Below, one piece after another: positions 1 through 7,646 of a stretch of 12,481 bases of DNA. Source of the DNA: CAZLYK01 sp964563495 (GTDB lineage Bacteria; Acidobacteriota; Blastocatellia; RBC074). The stretch spans positions 1-12,481 of the forward strand of contig CAZLYK010000155.1 of the NCBI GenBank assembly GCA_964563495.1, in the 5' to 3' direction. Under the pieces are notes generated by a model, which ran no database searches, was not told the DNA's origin, and was given only the letters and a program-made list of their open reading frames with translations. The position numbers and the translations under genes were made by a program. How positions within the stretch are numbered: the stretch's first letter is position 1; each line of letters starts with the position of its first letter.

Positions 1-1
1 C

Positions 2-2035
2 GGGCGGCTGGTGGATAAAGAAGAATTGTTCCAAACGGTCTGGCCCGACACGATTGTCGAAGAGTCGAATCTGTCCTCGAACGTCGCGCTGATTCGCAAG
101 GCGCTCGGTGATGGCGAGAATGGGCAGAAATATATTGAGACCGTGCCGAAGCGCGGATACCGCTTTGTCGCGCTTGTTCGGGAAGTCTCGCGCGGAGACG
201 CTGAACCAACGCCCGCCGCAACCCTCCCCGTCCGCGAGACTCAGGCTGAAGTTGCCAGGCCGCGCCGCCGTTTTCATCCTTTGCTGTGGGTGTTGTCGGT
301 GTCGGGCTTGCTGATGGTTGGGTACTTCGCAACAGTTCGCTGGTTCGCTTCGCCTGTGTCCAACATTGCGCCGCTCACGACCACAGCCCCGTTCACGACC
401 CTGCCCGGCAGGGAGTCCGAGCCGACTTTCTCGCCTGACGGCAATCAGATCGCTTTTGTCTGGAATGGCGAACGGGGCGACAATGCAGACATCTACGTCA
501 AACAGATCGGGAATGAAACGCTGGTTCGGTTAACCACCAATCCCGCGCCGGATATGGGGCCGGCCTGGTCGCCGGATGGCCGTTGGATTGCGTTTACACG
601 TCGAGCAAGTGATGAAATTGGGTTGTATCTGATTCCCTCGCTGGGTGGCGCAGAGCGAAAGATTGCTGCGTTGCCTCCGAAGCTCCTACTTGAATTCCCG
701 GTTCCCCTGAGTTGGACGCCGGATAGTGAATGGCTGGCGGTGCCGGATAAAAATTCTCCACAGGAGCCAGACGGTATTTGGCTGGTGGCGCGTGAGACGG
801 GCGAAAAGCGACGACTGACGACGCCACAAACAAAGTACGGTGATGGGCAGCCAGCTATTTCGCCTGACGGAAAGACAGTCCTGTTCACGCGGGACCGCGG
901 CGTCGATCTGCATGATCTTTACCTCATCCCCATTACAGGCGGGGAACCGCGACAGGTACTCTTCGATCTGGAAACCTCCGCCAGACAACCCACCTGGACA
1001 CCGGATGGCCGCGCCATTTTGTTCATCTCCAATCAGGGGCGCGGCGGCTCAAACGACTTGTGTAATGTGCCTGTGACCGGAGGCACGCCCGTCAAGGTTG
1101 AAGCAGTCAGAGAAAAGCTATCCAACTTTGTGCTCTCACGCCAGGGCAATCGTCTGGCCTGGGCGCAGAGCCTGGATGATACCAACATCTGGCGATTGGA
1201 ACTGGATGCAACGGGAAAGCTGAAAACCGCCCCGCAGCAATTAACCGCTTCTACCAGGATTGATGTGGACGCGCGGTTTTCTCCCGATGGCAAAAAAATC
1301 GTCTTCGCCTCGAATCGCTCCGGGAGTTTGCAAATCTGGGTAGCCGAGAGTGACGGCCAGCATCCCGTCCAGTTGACGTTCTTCAAGGAATCGGGTCCCG
1401 GCTCGCCGCGTTGGTCGCCTGACGGGCGGCAAATCGCCTTTGACTGCCGTGCGGCAGGTAACAAGGACATCTACGTCATCAGCGCAGAGGGAGGCAAACC
1501 GCGCCGTCTGACGACGGAATCCTCCTGGGAGGGCCTACCGAGTTGGTCACGCGATGGCGCCTGGATTTACTTCTGCTCCGAGTGTAACAGCACTAACCAG
1601 CAAATAAGGAGGATGCCCGCGGGTGGCGGGCAAGCTGTGCAAGTCACCCGAAATGGAGGATTCGATAACGTCGAATCTCCTGATGGACAATTTCTTTACT
1701 TCACCAAAGGCTACCAAGTGCCCGGTATCTGGCGCATACCAGTCGCTGGAGGTGAAGAAACCTTGGTGCTTAATCATCACAATGCCGGACAATGGCGCTA
1801 CTGGGCAGTAAAGGAACAAGGCATTTATTTCGCTACGGCGAAAACACCTGAACGTCCCCTGCTTGAATTCTTCAGCTTTGTCACCGGGAAGGTAACGCCC
1901 CTTGCCACACTGGAGAAAAGGATCAGCTACTCAGGGTTTGCCGGCCTGGACGTTTCTCCCGATGGCCGCTGGTTGATCTGGCAACAACTGGATCAGGAAG
2001 GCAGCGATATTATGCTGATGGAAAACTTTCGTTGA
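2..2035 (+). CDS. Membrane winged-helix regulator with PD40/TolB propeller (5'-partial)
   Basis: The frame is open from the left edge. The first visible residues, GRLVDKEELF, match residue 48 onward of the next gene, so about 47 residues lie outside the window. Visible parts in order: the second half of an OmpR/PhoB-type winged helix (recognition-helix region ESNLSSNVALIRKAL, wing IETVPKRGYRF), a charged linker, one membrane helix (HPLLWVLSVSGLLMVGYFA, about nt 275-335) and a propeller with about ten SPDG-type PD40 repeats (FSPDGNQIAF, WSPDGRWIAF and others). The C-terminus is SDIMLMENFR. The layout is that of CadC/ToxR-type one-component regulators: DNA-binding domain in the cytoplasm, sensor outside the membrane. 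The internal GTG at 11 is not the true start. It is probably cotranscribed with the next gene, which begins 7 nt after its stop. The ligand and target genes are unknown. Confidence 0.9.
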   Translation, partial: GRLVDKEELFQTVWPDTIVEESNLSSNVALIRKALGDGENGQKYIETVPKRGYRFVALVREVSRGDAEPTPAATLPVRETQAEVARPRRRFHPLLWVLSVSGLLMVGYFATVRWFASPVSNIAPLTTTAPFTTLPGRESEPTFSPDGNQIAFVWNGERGDNADIYVKQIGNETLVRLTTNPAPDMGPAWSPDGRWIAFTRRASDEIGLYLIPSLGGAERKIAALPPKLLLEFPVPLSWTPDSEWLAVPDKNSPQEPDGIWLVARETGEKRRLTTPQTKYGDGQPAISPDGKTVLFTRDRGVDLHDLYLIPITGGEPRQVLFDLETSARQPTWTPDGRAILFISNQGRGGSNDLCNVPVTGGTPVKVEAVREKLSNFVLSRQGNRLAWAQSLDDTNIWRLELDATGKLKTAPQQLTASTRIDVDARFSPDGKKIVFASNRSGSLQIWVAESDGQHPVQLTFFKESGPGSPRWSPDGRQIAFDCRAAGNKDIYVISAEGGKPRRLTTESSWEGLPSWSRDGAWIYFCSECNSTNQQIRRMPAGGGQAVQVTRNGGFDNVESPDGQFLYFTKGYQVPGIWRIPVAGGEETLVLNHHNAGQWRYWAVKEQGIYFATAKTPERPLLEFFSFVTGKVTPLATLEKRISYSGFAGLDVSPDGRWLIWQQLDQEGSDIMLMENFR

Positions 2036-2042
2036 TAAGTTT

Positions 2043-4247
2043 ATGAGTGCACCTCAGCGTCAATGCTACGAATTCGGCCCGTTCCGGCTGGATGCCGGGG
2101 AGCGATTACTGCAACGCGATGGCGCAACAATTTCGCTCACGCCCAAAGCGTTCGACCTGTTGCTGGCGCTGGTCGAGCGGCACGGGCGGCTGGTGGATAA
2201 AGAAGAATTGTTCCAAACGGTCTGGCCCGACACGATTGTCGAAGAGTCGAATCTGTCCTCGAACATCGCGCTGATCCGCAAGGCGCTCGGGGAAGGCGAG
2301 AACGGACAGAAATTTATCGAGACCGTGCCGAAGCGCGGCTACCGATTTGTAGCCGAGGTGCGGGAAGCGCAGCAGCCCGCCGACGATTTGATCCAGGAGA
2401 AGGCTCAGTCGCACGCCGAAGCGACTCAGCCGGACGTGGCTTCAGCGCCGCTGAAGCGAGCCGGCCGTTGGGCGTGGCTGGCCGTCTTCCTCGCAGCGGC
2501 CGTGATCGTCAGCGCGGCGATTTGGTTGATGGTTGATCGTCAGAGGGCGAAGGCGCCAACGGCTCCGGCCAGGATCGTTCCCTTCACGAGTTTTGCCGGC
2601 AGCGAATCACAGCCCGCTTTTTCGCCCGATGGCAAGCAGATAGCCTTCGTTTGGGGCGGCGCAAGCGATGACAATAACGACATCTACGTCAAACTGATCG
2701 GCACTGAAACGCCCTTGCGACTGACGACCAATCCCGCCGCTGATAGCAGTCCAACCTGGTCGCCCGATGGCCGCTACATCGCTTTTCTGCGCCAATCTGC
2801 GGAAGGCAATGGGTTTTATATCGTGCCCGCTCTGGGCGGCGCCGAGCGTAAACTGGCCAATGCAGGGCGCCAGATCGTTACTGTGGACGATCCTGGGCGG
2901 ACTGCCTGGCGTCCAAATGGAGAATGGGGTGGGGAATGTTTGGCGGTGGCGGATAGCGAGGCGCCGGCAGAGCCTGTCGGCCTCTTCCTGCTCTCCGTCG
3001 AGACTGGCGAGAAACGTAGACTGACCTCGCCACCGCGGAATTTTTTTGCCGGCGATTGGAATCCAGCCTTCTCTCCCGACGGGAAGATGCTCGCCTTTAC
3101 CCGAGCAGTTAACAACGGGATCAATTTGGATGTCTACACCGTGGCTGTCAGCGGCGGGGACCCGCGACGGCTGACTTTTGATGGTGCGCATGTGAAGAGT
3201 TTGGCCTGGACTCCGGATGGCCGTGAAATCGTGTTCTCGTCGAGTCGCGGAGGCAGCGTTAACACGGCCACGCTATGGAAGGTTCCTGCCGCAGGTGGCG
3301 CACCGGAACGCTTGGCGGGCGTCGGACAGAACGCCTTCACGCTGGCTCTTGATCGTCAAGCGAACCGCCTGGCCTATGAGCAGCGCATCCGCGACTCAAA
3401 CATATATCGAATTGATGCCTCAGATTCAACAAGTCTGAGCAATCTGTCCACGAGGCTGATCTCCTCCACATTCCAGGACGATAGTCCGGCTTACTCTCCG
3501 GATGGCAAAAGAATCGTCTATGTTTCCGACCGAACGGGCAGTAAAGAACTCTGGCTGTGCGACAGCGATGGAGCCAATCCGCTTCAATTGACTAACATCG
3601 GCGGACCTCACACTGGTACGCCGCGATGGTCTCCCGACGGCCAGTGGATTGTTTTCGACTCCGGCATTGAGGGCAACCAGGAGATCTTCATCATCAGCGC
3701 CGATGGGGGAAAACCGCGCCGCCTCTCATCCGATCCTGCGTTTGATTGTATACCGAGCTGGTCGCGTGATGGGCGGTGGGTATACTTCATCTCGAATCGC
3801 AGCGGAGAATCGCAGGTCTGGAAGGTACGGACCGAAGGTGGACAGGCCGTGCAGGTGACAAGGCAAGGGGGCGGTGAAGTATTCGAGTCGGTAGACGGCA
3901 AGTTCATCTACTATTCTAAAGACAAAGGTCCTCCCGCTGTTTGGCGGGTACCGGTCGAGGGCGGGGAGGAGACGCTTACCCTCGAACTGGAGAAGACGGG
4001 GAGTCGGCGCTCCTGGGCCTTAACCGAAAAGGGCATCTATTTTGCCGTCGCTGAGACGCCGTCCAGTTCAGTGGTTAAATTCTTCAGCTTCGCCACGGGA
4101 CGGGTGGAGCGACAGGTGGCGACGCTTGAAAAAGCAATCAAGAGGGGGACGCCGGGCCTGACGGTATCTCCTGACGGCCGCTGGCTGCTTTACACGCGCA
4201 TTGATCAGAGCGGCAGCGACATTATGCTGATGGAGAACTTCCGCTGA
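2043..4247 (+). CDS. Membrane winged-helix regulator with PD40/TolB propeller
   Basis: A complete 734-residue protein. Residues 8-105 form an OmpR/PhoB-type winged helix (YEFGPFRLDAGERLL, LTPKAFDLLLALVE, recognition region around 70-82, wing FIETVPKRGYRF at 91-102). A linker rich in Ala, Gln and Glu leads to a membrane helix at about 143-164 (WAWLAVFLAAAVIVSAAIWLM). From about 176 to the end there are about ten PD40 propeller repeats, starting with FSPDGKQIAF near 193. The start ATG is 7 nt after the stop of the preceding gene and has no strong Shine-Dalgarno sequence, which suggests translational coupling. It is the closest relative of the preceding gene over its whole length, including the C-terminus SDIMLMENFR. 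One blade has a small insertion relative to that gene (NGEWGGECLAVAD against DSEWLAVPD). It probably acts as a membrane-bound transcription regulator; signal and targets are unknown. Confidence 0.92.
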   Translation: MSAPQRQCYEFGPFRLDAGERLLQRDGATISLTPKAFDLLLALVERHGRLVDKEELFQTVWPDTIVEESNLSSNIALIRKALGEGENGQKFIETVPKRGYRFVAEVREAQQPADDLIQEKAQSHAEATQPDVASAPLKRAGRWAWLAVFLAAAVIVSAAIWLMVDRQRAKAPTAPARIVPFTSFAGSESQPAFSPDGKQIAFVWGGASDDNNDIYVKLIGTETPLRLTTNPAADSSPTWSPDGRYIAFLRQSAEGNGFYIVPALGGAERKLANAGRQIVTVDDPGRTAWRPNGEWGGECLAVADSEAPAEPVGLFLLSVETGEKRRLTSPPRNFFAGDWNPAFSPDGKMLAFTRAVNNGINLDVYTVAVSGGDPRRLTFDGAHVKSLAWTPDGREIVFSSSRGGSVNTATLWKVPAAGGAPERLAGVGQNAFTLALDRQANRLAYEQRIRDSNIYRIDASDSTSLSNLSTRLISSTFQDDSPAYSPDGKRIVYVSDRTGSKELWLCDSDGANPLQLTNIGGPHTGTPRWSPDGQWIVFDSGIEGNQEIFIISADGGKPRRLSSDPAFDCIPSWSRDGRWVYFISNRSGESQVWKVRTEGGQAVQVTRQGGGEVFESVDGKFIYYSKDKGPPAVWRVPVEGGEETLTLELEKTGSRRSWALTEKGIYFAVAETPSSSVVKFFSFATGRVERQVATLEKAIKRGTPGLTVSPDGRWLLYTRIDQSGSDIMLMENFR

Positions 4248-4292
4248 ATGAGCTATCAAAATTGTGCGACAGCCTATCTCAAGTGTTTTTTC

Positions 4293-4361
4293 TTCGCGGC
4301 TCCGCCGCCCGATGTACGGAAGGTCTTTGACCTTCCGTACATCGGGCGGCGGAGCCGCGAA
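4293..4361. repeat. Perfect 33-bp inverted repeat, candidate bidirectional terminator
   Basis: The arms 4293-4325 and 4329-4361 are perfectly complementary over 33 bp, with a 3-nt loop (TTT). The repeat lies in the 142-bp gap between the convergent ends of the regulator gene (stop 4247) and the peptidase gene (stop 4392-4390), where a two-way terminator would be expected. No T-tract follows the stem on either strand; the flanks are T-rich before it and A-rich after it. It is therefore not a textbook intrinsic terminator and could instead be a palindromic repeat element. The structure is certain; the role is inferred from position. Confidence 0.85.
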
Positions 4362-4389
4362 AACATCGGCTCGAAAAGTTGTATAGATA

Positions 4390-5121
4390 TCAATGGGCTT
4401 CGCCGGCAGCCATGACTCTAGCTTGGCCGAGTTGTTTGCAGAGCCGTTGGTTCAGCTTCACGCGCGCATCCAGCGAAGGATGCGTCTTCGTTTCGCTTCG
4501 TGTGACATTGCCGGCCGTAATGCCGATGTAGGTCATCCGTTCCAGCCCCCGCGCCAAATGGGCCGGATCGTCGCCGATCTCTTTCAGCGTAATCGCAGCT
4601 ACTGCATCGCAGAACAGTTCGATTTCACGGAGCAGGCTTTCGTCCTTCTCTTTGAAAGCCCTGTCGCGTTCCTCCCAAAGATATTCGTGGGCGAGTTCGT
4701 GCGCGATGATGCCGCGCAGCTCGGCCTCGCTGGTGATGAGCATCAGCTTCGTTGTCATGATGAGAGCGGCGCGACAGTCTACGAAGGCTTTCGGCTGCTC
4801 TGAACGCAGCACGTAGATGGGCAGCTTGCCGTCGCGATCGTGATAAGCGAGCACTGGTTGGAGAGCTGCTTTGAGACGCTCGACCCGCTCTCCGGAGATG
4901 ACCGTCAATTTCTGGTGTTTGATGATCTCGTTGATCAGAACCGGGCCGGGTTGATAGGCGGGCGGGCGCATCTCGTTCAGACGGCGGCGCACTGCGTCGG
5001 GCGCCAGATCGCCGAGGCGGGCCAGGGCGCGATCCGTTTCGGTCGTCTTGGTGGTTTGCGCTGCGATGGTGGTTGAAAGTCCGAGCGCGAAGATGGCGGC
5101 GAGCATGATCTGCTTGAGCAT
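4390..5121 (-). CDS. Secreted M48-type zinc metallopeptidase
   Basis: This is a 243-residue protein. The chosen ATG (complement of 5119-5121) has GGGAG five bases upstream and begins a signal peptide, MLKQIMLAAIFALGLSTTIAAQ. The longer open frame starting at 5172 would put 17 unconserved residues before that signal. The catalytic motif HELAH is at 141-145 (IIAHELAHEYLW), with a likely third zinc ligand in ELFCD at 168-172 (ExxxD) and a late THPSLDARVKLNQRL segment, as in M48 (HtpX/BepA-like) peptidases. There is no membrane helix beyond the signal, so it is probably periplasmic or secreted, possibly a lipid-free small M48. It is divergent from the regulator at 5424, and a second copy (11401-12126) has the same position relative to a regulator. 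The substrate is unknown; processing or quality control of envelope proteins is a guess. Confidence 0.85.
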   Translation of the reverse strand: MLKQIMLAAIFALGLSTTIAAQTTKTTETDRALARLGDLAPDAVRRRLNEMRPPAYQPGPVLINEIIKHQKLTVISGERVERLKAALQPVLAYHDRDGKLPIYVLRSEQPKAFVDCRAALIMTTKLMLITSEAELRGIIAHELAHEYLWEERDRAFKEKDESLLREIELFCDAVAAITLKEIGDDPAHLARGLERMTYIGITAGNVTRSETKTHPSLDARVKLNQRLCKQLGQARVMAAGEAH

Positions 5122-5164
5122 GGTCTCTCCCTGGTTGTGACCGCCCGCCGCAAGGACGAAAAAA

Positions 5165-5223
5165 GGACACACGAATCCCGGGTCGTCACGTGGTCTGTGC
5201 GACGGGCAAGCGATTGAAATTTT
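5165..5223 (-). promoter_or_regulatory. Conserved block upstream of the first M48 gene
   Basis: Two short stretches, GACACACGAATCCC near 5166-5179 and TGAAATTTT at 5215-5223, recur upstream of the second peptidase gene (12167-12180 and 12215-12223) with almost the same spacing (50 against 49 nt between the starts of the two blocks). A GGTCTG element lies between them in both. They sit 44-102 bp before the peptidase ATG, where a promoter or operator would lie. I could not identify convincing -35/-10 boxes, so the exact role is inferred. Confidence 0.4.
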
Positions 5224-5239
5224 GGTTTGGGTAAGCCGA

Positions 5240-5276
5240 GTAAGGCGGTGGCTGATTGTCCTGACCGCCGCCTTAC
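5240..5276. repeat. Imperfect inverted repeat in divergent control region
   Basis: GTAAGGCGG (5240-5248) is complementary to CCGCCTTAC (5268-5276). The stem extends inward to 5251/5265 with one G-T pair, leaving a 13-nt loop. It lies midway between the divergent peptidase and regulator genes. It could be an mRNA stem or a protein-binding site. No T-tract follows it, and I see no equivalent in the second cassette. Confidence 0.5.
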
Positions 5277-5281
5277 CCTAG

Positions 5282-5319
5282 AATGAGCCGGTCACGTTTC
5301 ATTCCTAATTCGGCTCATT
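5282..5319. repeat. Perfect 9-bp inverted repeat, possible operator
   Basis: AATGAGCCG (5282-5290) and CGGCTCATT (5311-5319) are perfect inverted arms 20 bp apart, about 105-140 bp before the regulator ATG at 5424. The spacing would place the half-sites on nearly the same helix face, so a dimeric repressor site is possible. Function is inferred from symmetry and position only. Confidence 0.45.
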
Positions 5320-5356
5320 GCGCTGCGGACCTTAAGCCGGACGCGGCGGCGAAATC
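5312..5356 (+). promoter_or_regulatory. Duplicated leader block before regulator gene, copy 1
   Basis: The segment GGCTCA...GCGGACCTTAAGCC...GGCGGCGAAATC resembles 12302-12342 (GGCTCA...GCAGACCTTAGGCT...GGCGGCAGAATC), which lies at a similar distance before the regulator remnant at 12411. It is an independent sign that the whole divergent region was duplicated with its genes. Whether it holds a promoter is not clear from sequence. Confidence 0.4.
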
Positions 5357-5385
5357 TTTTGAATGCCCAAAAGAAACTCTCCGAA

Positions 5386-5418
5386 ATTTCATGCAGATTT
5401 CTGGAAGATTTCATGGAG
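5386..5418 (+). promoter_or_regulatory. Three 11-bp tandem repeats, candidate winged-helix operator
   Basis: Three adjacent 11-mers, ATTTCATGCAG, ATTTCTGGAAG and ATTTCATGGAG, end six bases before the ATG at 5424. The last contains the GGAG ribosome-binding site. OmpR/PhoB-type winged helices typically bind head-to-tail on direct repeats of about 11 bp, so this is a candidate site for the regulator encoded just downstream. The equivalent region before 12411 has three repeats in the same register. Binding here would be expected to repress, because the site covers the ribosome-binding site. Confidence 0.55.
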
Positions 5419-5423
5419 CGGCT

Positions 5424-7631
5424 ATGAGCCTGCAAACAAAGCACATATACGAATTCGGTCCGTTCCGCCTGGATGCGGCGGAACACCTCCTCCTGCGCGA
5501 TGGCGAGGCTGTCCCGCTCACTCCCAAAGCTTTCGACCTGCTGCTCGCGCTGGTTGAACATCACGGACATTTGCTGGAAAAAGATGAATTGCTGAAGAAG
5601 GTCTGGCCTGACACGTTCGTGGAAGAGGCCAACCTGGCCTCCAACATCTCGCAGTTACGTAAGGCGATGGGCGATGGCGAGAACGGGCAGAAGTTTATCG
5701 AGACCGTGCCGAAGCGCGGCTACCGCTTTGCAGCCAGCGTGAAGGTAGTGGCAGTGGAGCGCGCTGAGGCAATCATTCAGGGGCTTCCCGAATTACGAAA
5801 CATCGCCGAAGCAAAAGAGTCAGTGGCCGACGGCAGCGCTGTAGCAGCCGCGTATGCTACGCCAAGCGCCAAACGCCGGTTGAGCAATGTCAAAAGGAGT
5901 GCGCTCCTTGCATTAGCGATCCTCATCGTGGCCGGATTAGGAATCGCCTTATATAAATTGCTTGGCGCAAATAGGCCGATAGCGCCAATCCAGGCGATGG
6001 AGATCAGGCGGCTCACGCAGACTGGCAGAGCTACGCGCGCCGCCATTTCGCCGGACGGCAAATACGTAGCTCATGTCATGGAAGAGGCGGGGCGTCAGAG
6101 CCTCTGGCTTAGACACATAGCCACCAACAGCGACACACAGATCGTAGCGCCCACCGAGGCCAATTACCGCAGCGTCACGTTCTCGCCTGACGGCAACTTT
6201 ATTTATTACGTCAGAGGTAAACCACGCGACCTCACAGGTGAGTTACTAGATATTTCAGGCGCGCTCTATAAGACGACTATCCTGGGAAAGGACGAGAAGA
6301 AGCTCATTGAGAAAGTCTACAACTCCATCAGTCTTTCCCCCGACGGTAACCGCTTTGCCTTCGTGCGCCCGAATCCGAGTGAGGAAAAGACCGCGTTGAT
6401 CGTAGCCAATGCTGATGGTGCCGGCGAGAAGGAACTTGCCACGCGCCAGGGTGTGGGCGCTTTCGCCCCCGATGGAGGCTTGGCCTGGTCGCCTGATGGC
6501 AAGATCATCGCTTGTTCTACCATGAATATGACCCCTGTGTACCGGAATGTTGTTGGGGTGCGCATCGCCGACGGTGTGGAAATCCCGATTACCTCTCACA
6601 AATGGGGTGGTATGATCACACAAGTAACGTGGCTGCCGGATGGCAGCGGTCTCCTCGTGGTTGGGGATGAGCGAATTGGCCTTTCGCAACAGATCTGGCA
6701 CCTCTCCTATCCGGGCGACAAGGCGCAAAAGGTGACGAATGACCTGAGTGATTATGTAGACCTCAGCCTGACCTCAGATTCCGGGACTCTGGCCGCAGTG
6801 CGATCTGACCGTCTGGTCAATGTTTGGATTGCGCCTGACGGGGATGCCAGCCGTGTCAAACAGCTTACCTCCGGCGCTGGCCGGGCGGACGGAGAGAAAG
6901 GCCTGGCCTGGACGCCCAATGGCAAAATTGTTTATCGCTCAATGGCAGGTGGCGCCCCGAATGTTTGGATCATGGAACCGGATGGAACAGGCATTAAACA
7001 ATTGTCATTTAATGACCCTGCAAACGTTAACCCCGCAGTCTCGCCCGATTGCCGTCACATTGTTTGGAGCGCCGGCCCAATCCGCCACATCTGGCGGATG
7101 GACATTGATGGAGGGAATCCCAAACAATTAACCAACGGCAGCGGTGAATGGGAACCGCAGTACTCGCCCGATGGTAAATGGCTGGTTTACAGAAGCGCCG
7201 GTCGTGTGTGGAAGATGACGGCTGATGGCGAAACTCCGGCGCCACTGACCAGCAGGCGATCCGGGCGATCATCCATCTCACCGGACGGAAAGCTGATCGC
7301 CTTTAACCTTCTGGATGAGACGGGCGTGCAATGTAAGATCGCCGTCATGCCTTTTGAAGGAGGGGCGCCGATCAAGGTCTTCGAGATTCCGGGCGGGCTT
7401 TTTCGGCCTCTCAATTGGACGCCCGATGGTCGCGCGGTGGCATATCCCGTCTACCGTGGCGGCGTCTCCAACATCTGGGCGCAGCCGCTCGACGACGGCG
7501 CGGCCAAGCAGTTGACTGATTTTCGAGATGGCGTCATCTTCGATTTCGCGTGGTCGCGCGATGGGAAACAACTCGCCTTGTCACGCGGCCTGATCAATAG
7601 TGATGTGGTTTTGATCAGTAACTTCCGGTGA
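5424..7631 (+). CDS. Membrane winged-helix regulator with PD40/TolB propeller
   Basis: A 735-residue protein. I chose the ATG at 5424 because it has GGAG five bases upstream and gives the N-terminus MSLQTKHIYEFGPFRLDAAEHLL, matching the paralogues. The frame is open back to an ATG at 5283, but those 47 residues are unlike any copy. Residues 9-102 are the winged helix (LTPKAFDLLLALVE, VWPDTFVEEANLASNISQLRK, wing FIETVPKRGYRF). A basic stretch (KRRLSNVKR, 150-158) precedes the membrane helix at about 159-178 (SALLALAILIVAGLGIALYKLL). The rest is a propeller with about a dozen PD40 motifs (FSPDGNFIYY, WTPDGRAVAY, WSRDGKQLAL and others). Its propeller clearly differs from those of the first two genes. 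It is divergent from an M48 peptidase gene and is followed 15 nt downstream by another regulator gene. Confidence 0.92.
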   Translation: MSLQTKHIYEFGPFRLDAAEHLLLRDGEAVPLTPKAFDLLLALVEHHGHLLEKDELLKKVWPDTFVEEANLASNISQLRKAMGDGENGQKFIETVPKRGYRFAASVKVVAVERAEAIIQGLPELRNIAEAKESVADGSAVAAAYATPSAKRRLSNVKRSALLALAILIVAGLGIALYKLLGANRPIAPIQAMEIRRLTQTGRATRAAISPDGKYVAHVMEEAGRQSLWLRHIATNSDTQIVAPTEANYRSVTFSPDGNFIYYVRGKPRDLTGELLDISGALYKTTILGKDEKKLIEKVYNSISLSPDGNRFAFVRPNPSEEKTALIVANADGAGEKELATRQGVGAFAPDGGLAWSPDGKIIACSTMNMTPVYRNVVGVRIADGVEIPITSHKWGGMITQVTWLPDGSGLLVVGDERIGLSQQIWHLSYPGDKAQKVTNDLSDYVDLSLTSDSGTLAAVRSDRLVNVWIAPDGDASRVKQLTSGAGRADGEKGLAWTPNGKIVYRSMAGGAPNVWIMEPDGTGIKQLSFNDPANVNPAVSPDCRHIVWSAGPIRHIWRMDIDGGNPKQLTNGSGEWEPQYSPDGKWLVYRSAGRVWKMTADGETPAPLTSRRSGRSSISPDGKLIAFNLLDETGVQCKIAVMPFEGGAPIKVFEIPGGLFRPLNWTPDGRAVAYPVYRGGVSNIWAQPLDDGAAKQLTDFRDGVIFDFAWSRDGKQLALSRGLINSDVVLISNFR

Positions 7632-7646
7632 ATATGCGGTGCGGTT

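Noticed and set aside
4293..4361. Calling the long hairpin a standard intrinsic terminator
   Set aside because: No T-tract follows the stem on either strand, so only a candidate role is given.
4393..4803. Forward open frame of 136 residues over the first peptidase
   Set aside because: It is antisense to a gene with signal peptide, HELAH and ExxxD motifs and has no recognisable domain or ribosome-binding site.
5358..5390. Sigma-70 promoter TTGAAT with a -10 near 5383
   Set aside because: The -10 match is poor (about three of six bases), so it cannot be told from chance.
5283..5423. Upstream extension of the regulator gene to the ATG at 5283
   Set aside because: The 47 extra residues match no paralogue and cover the candidate operator; the ATG at 5424 has a proper GGAG and the family N-terminus.
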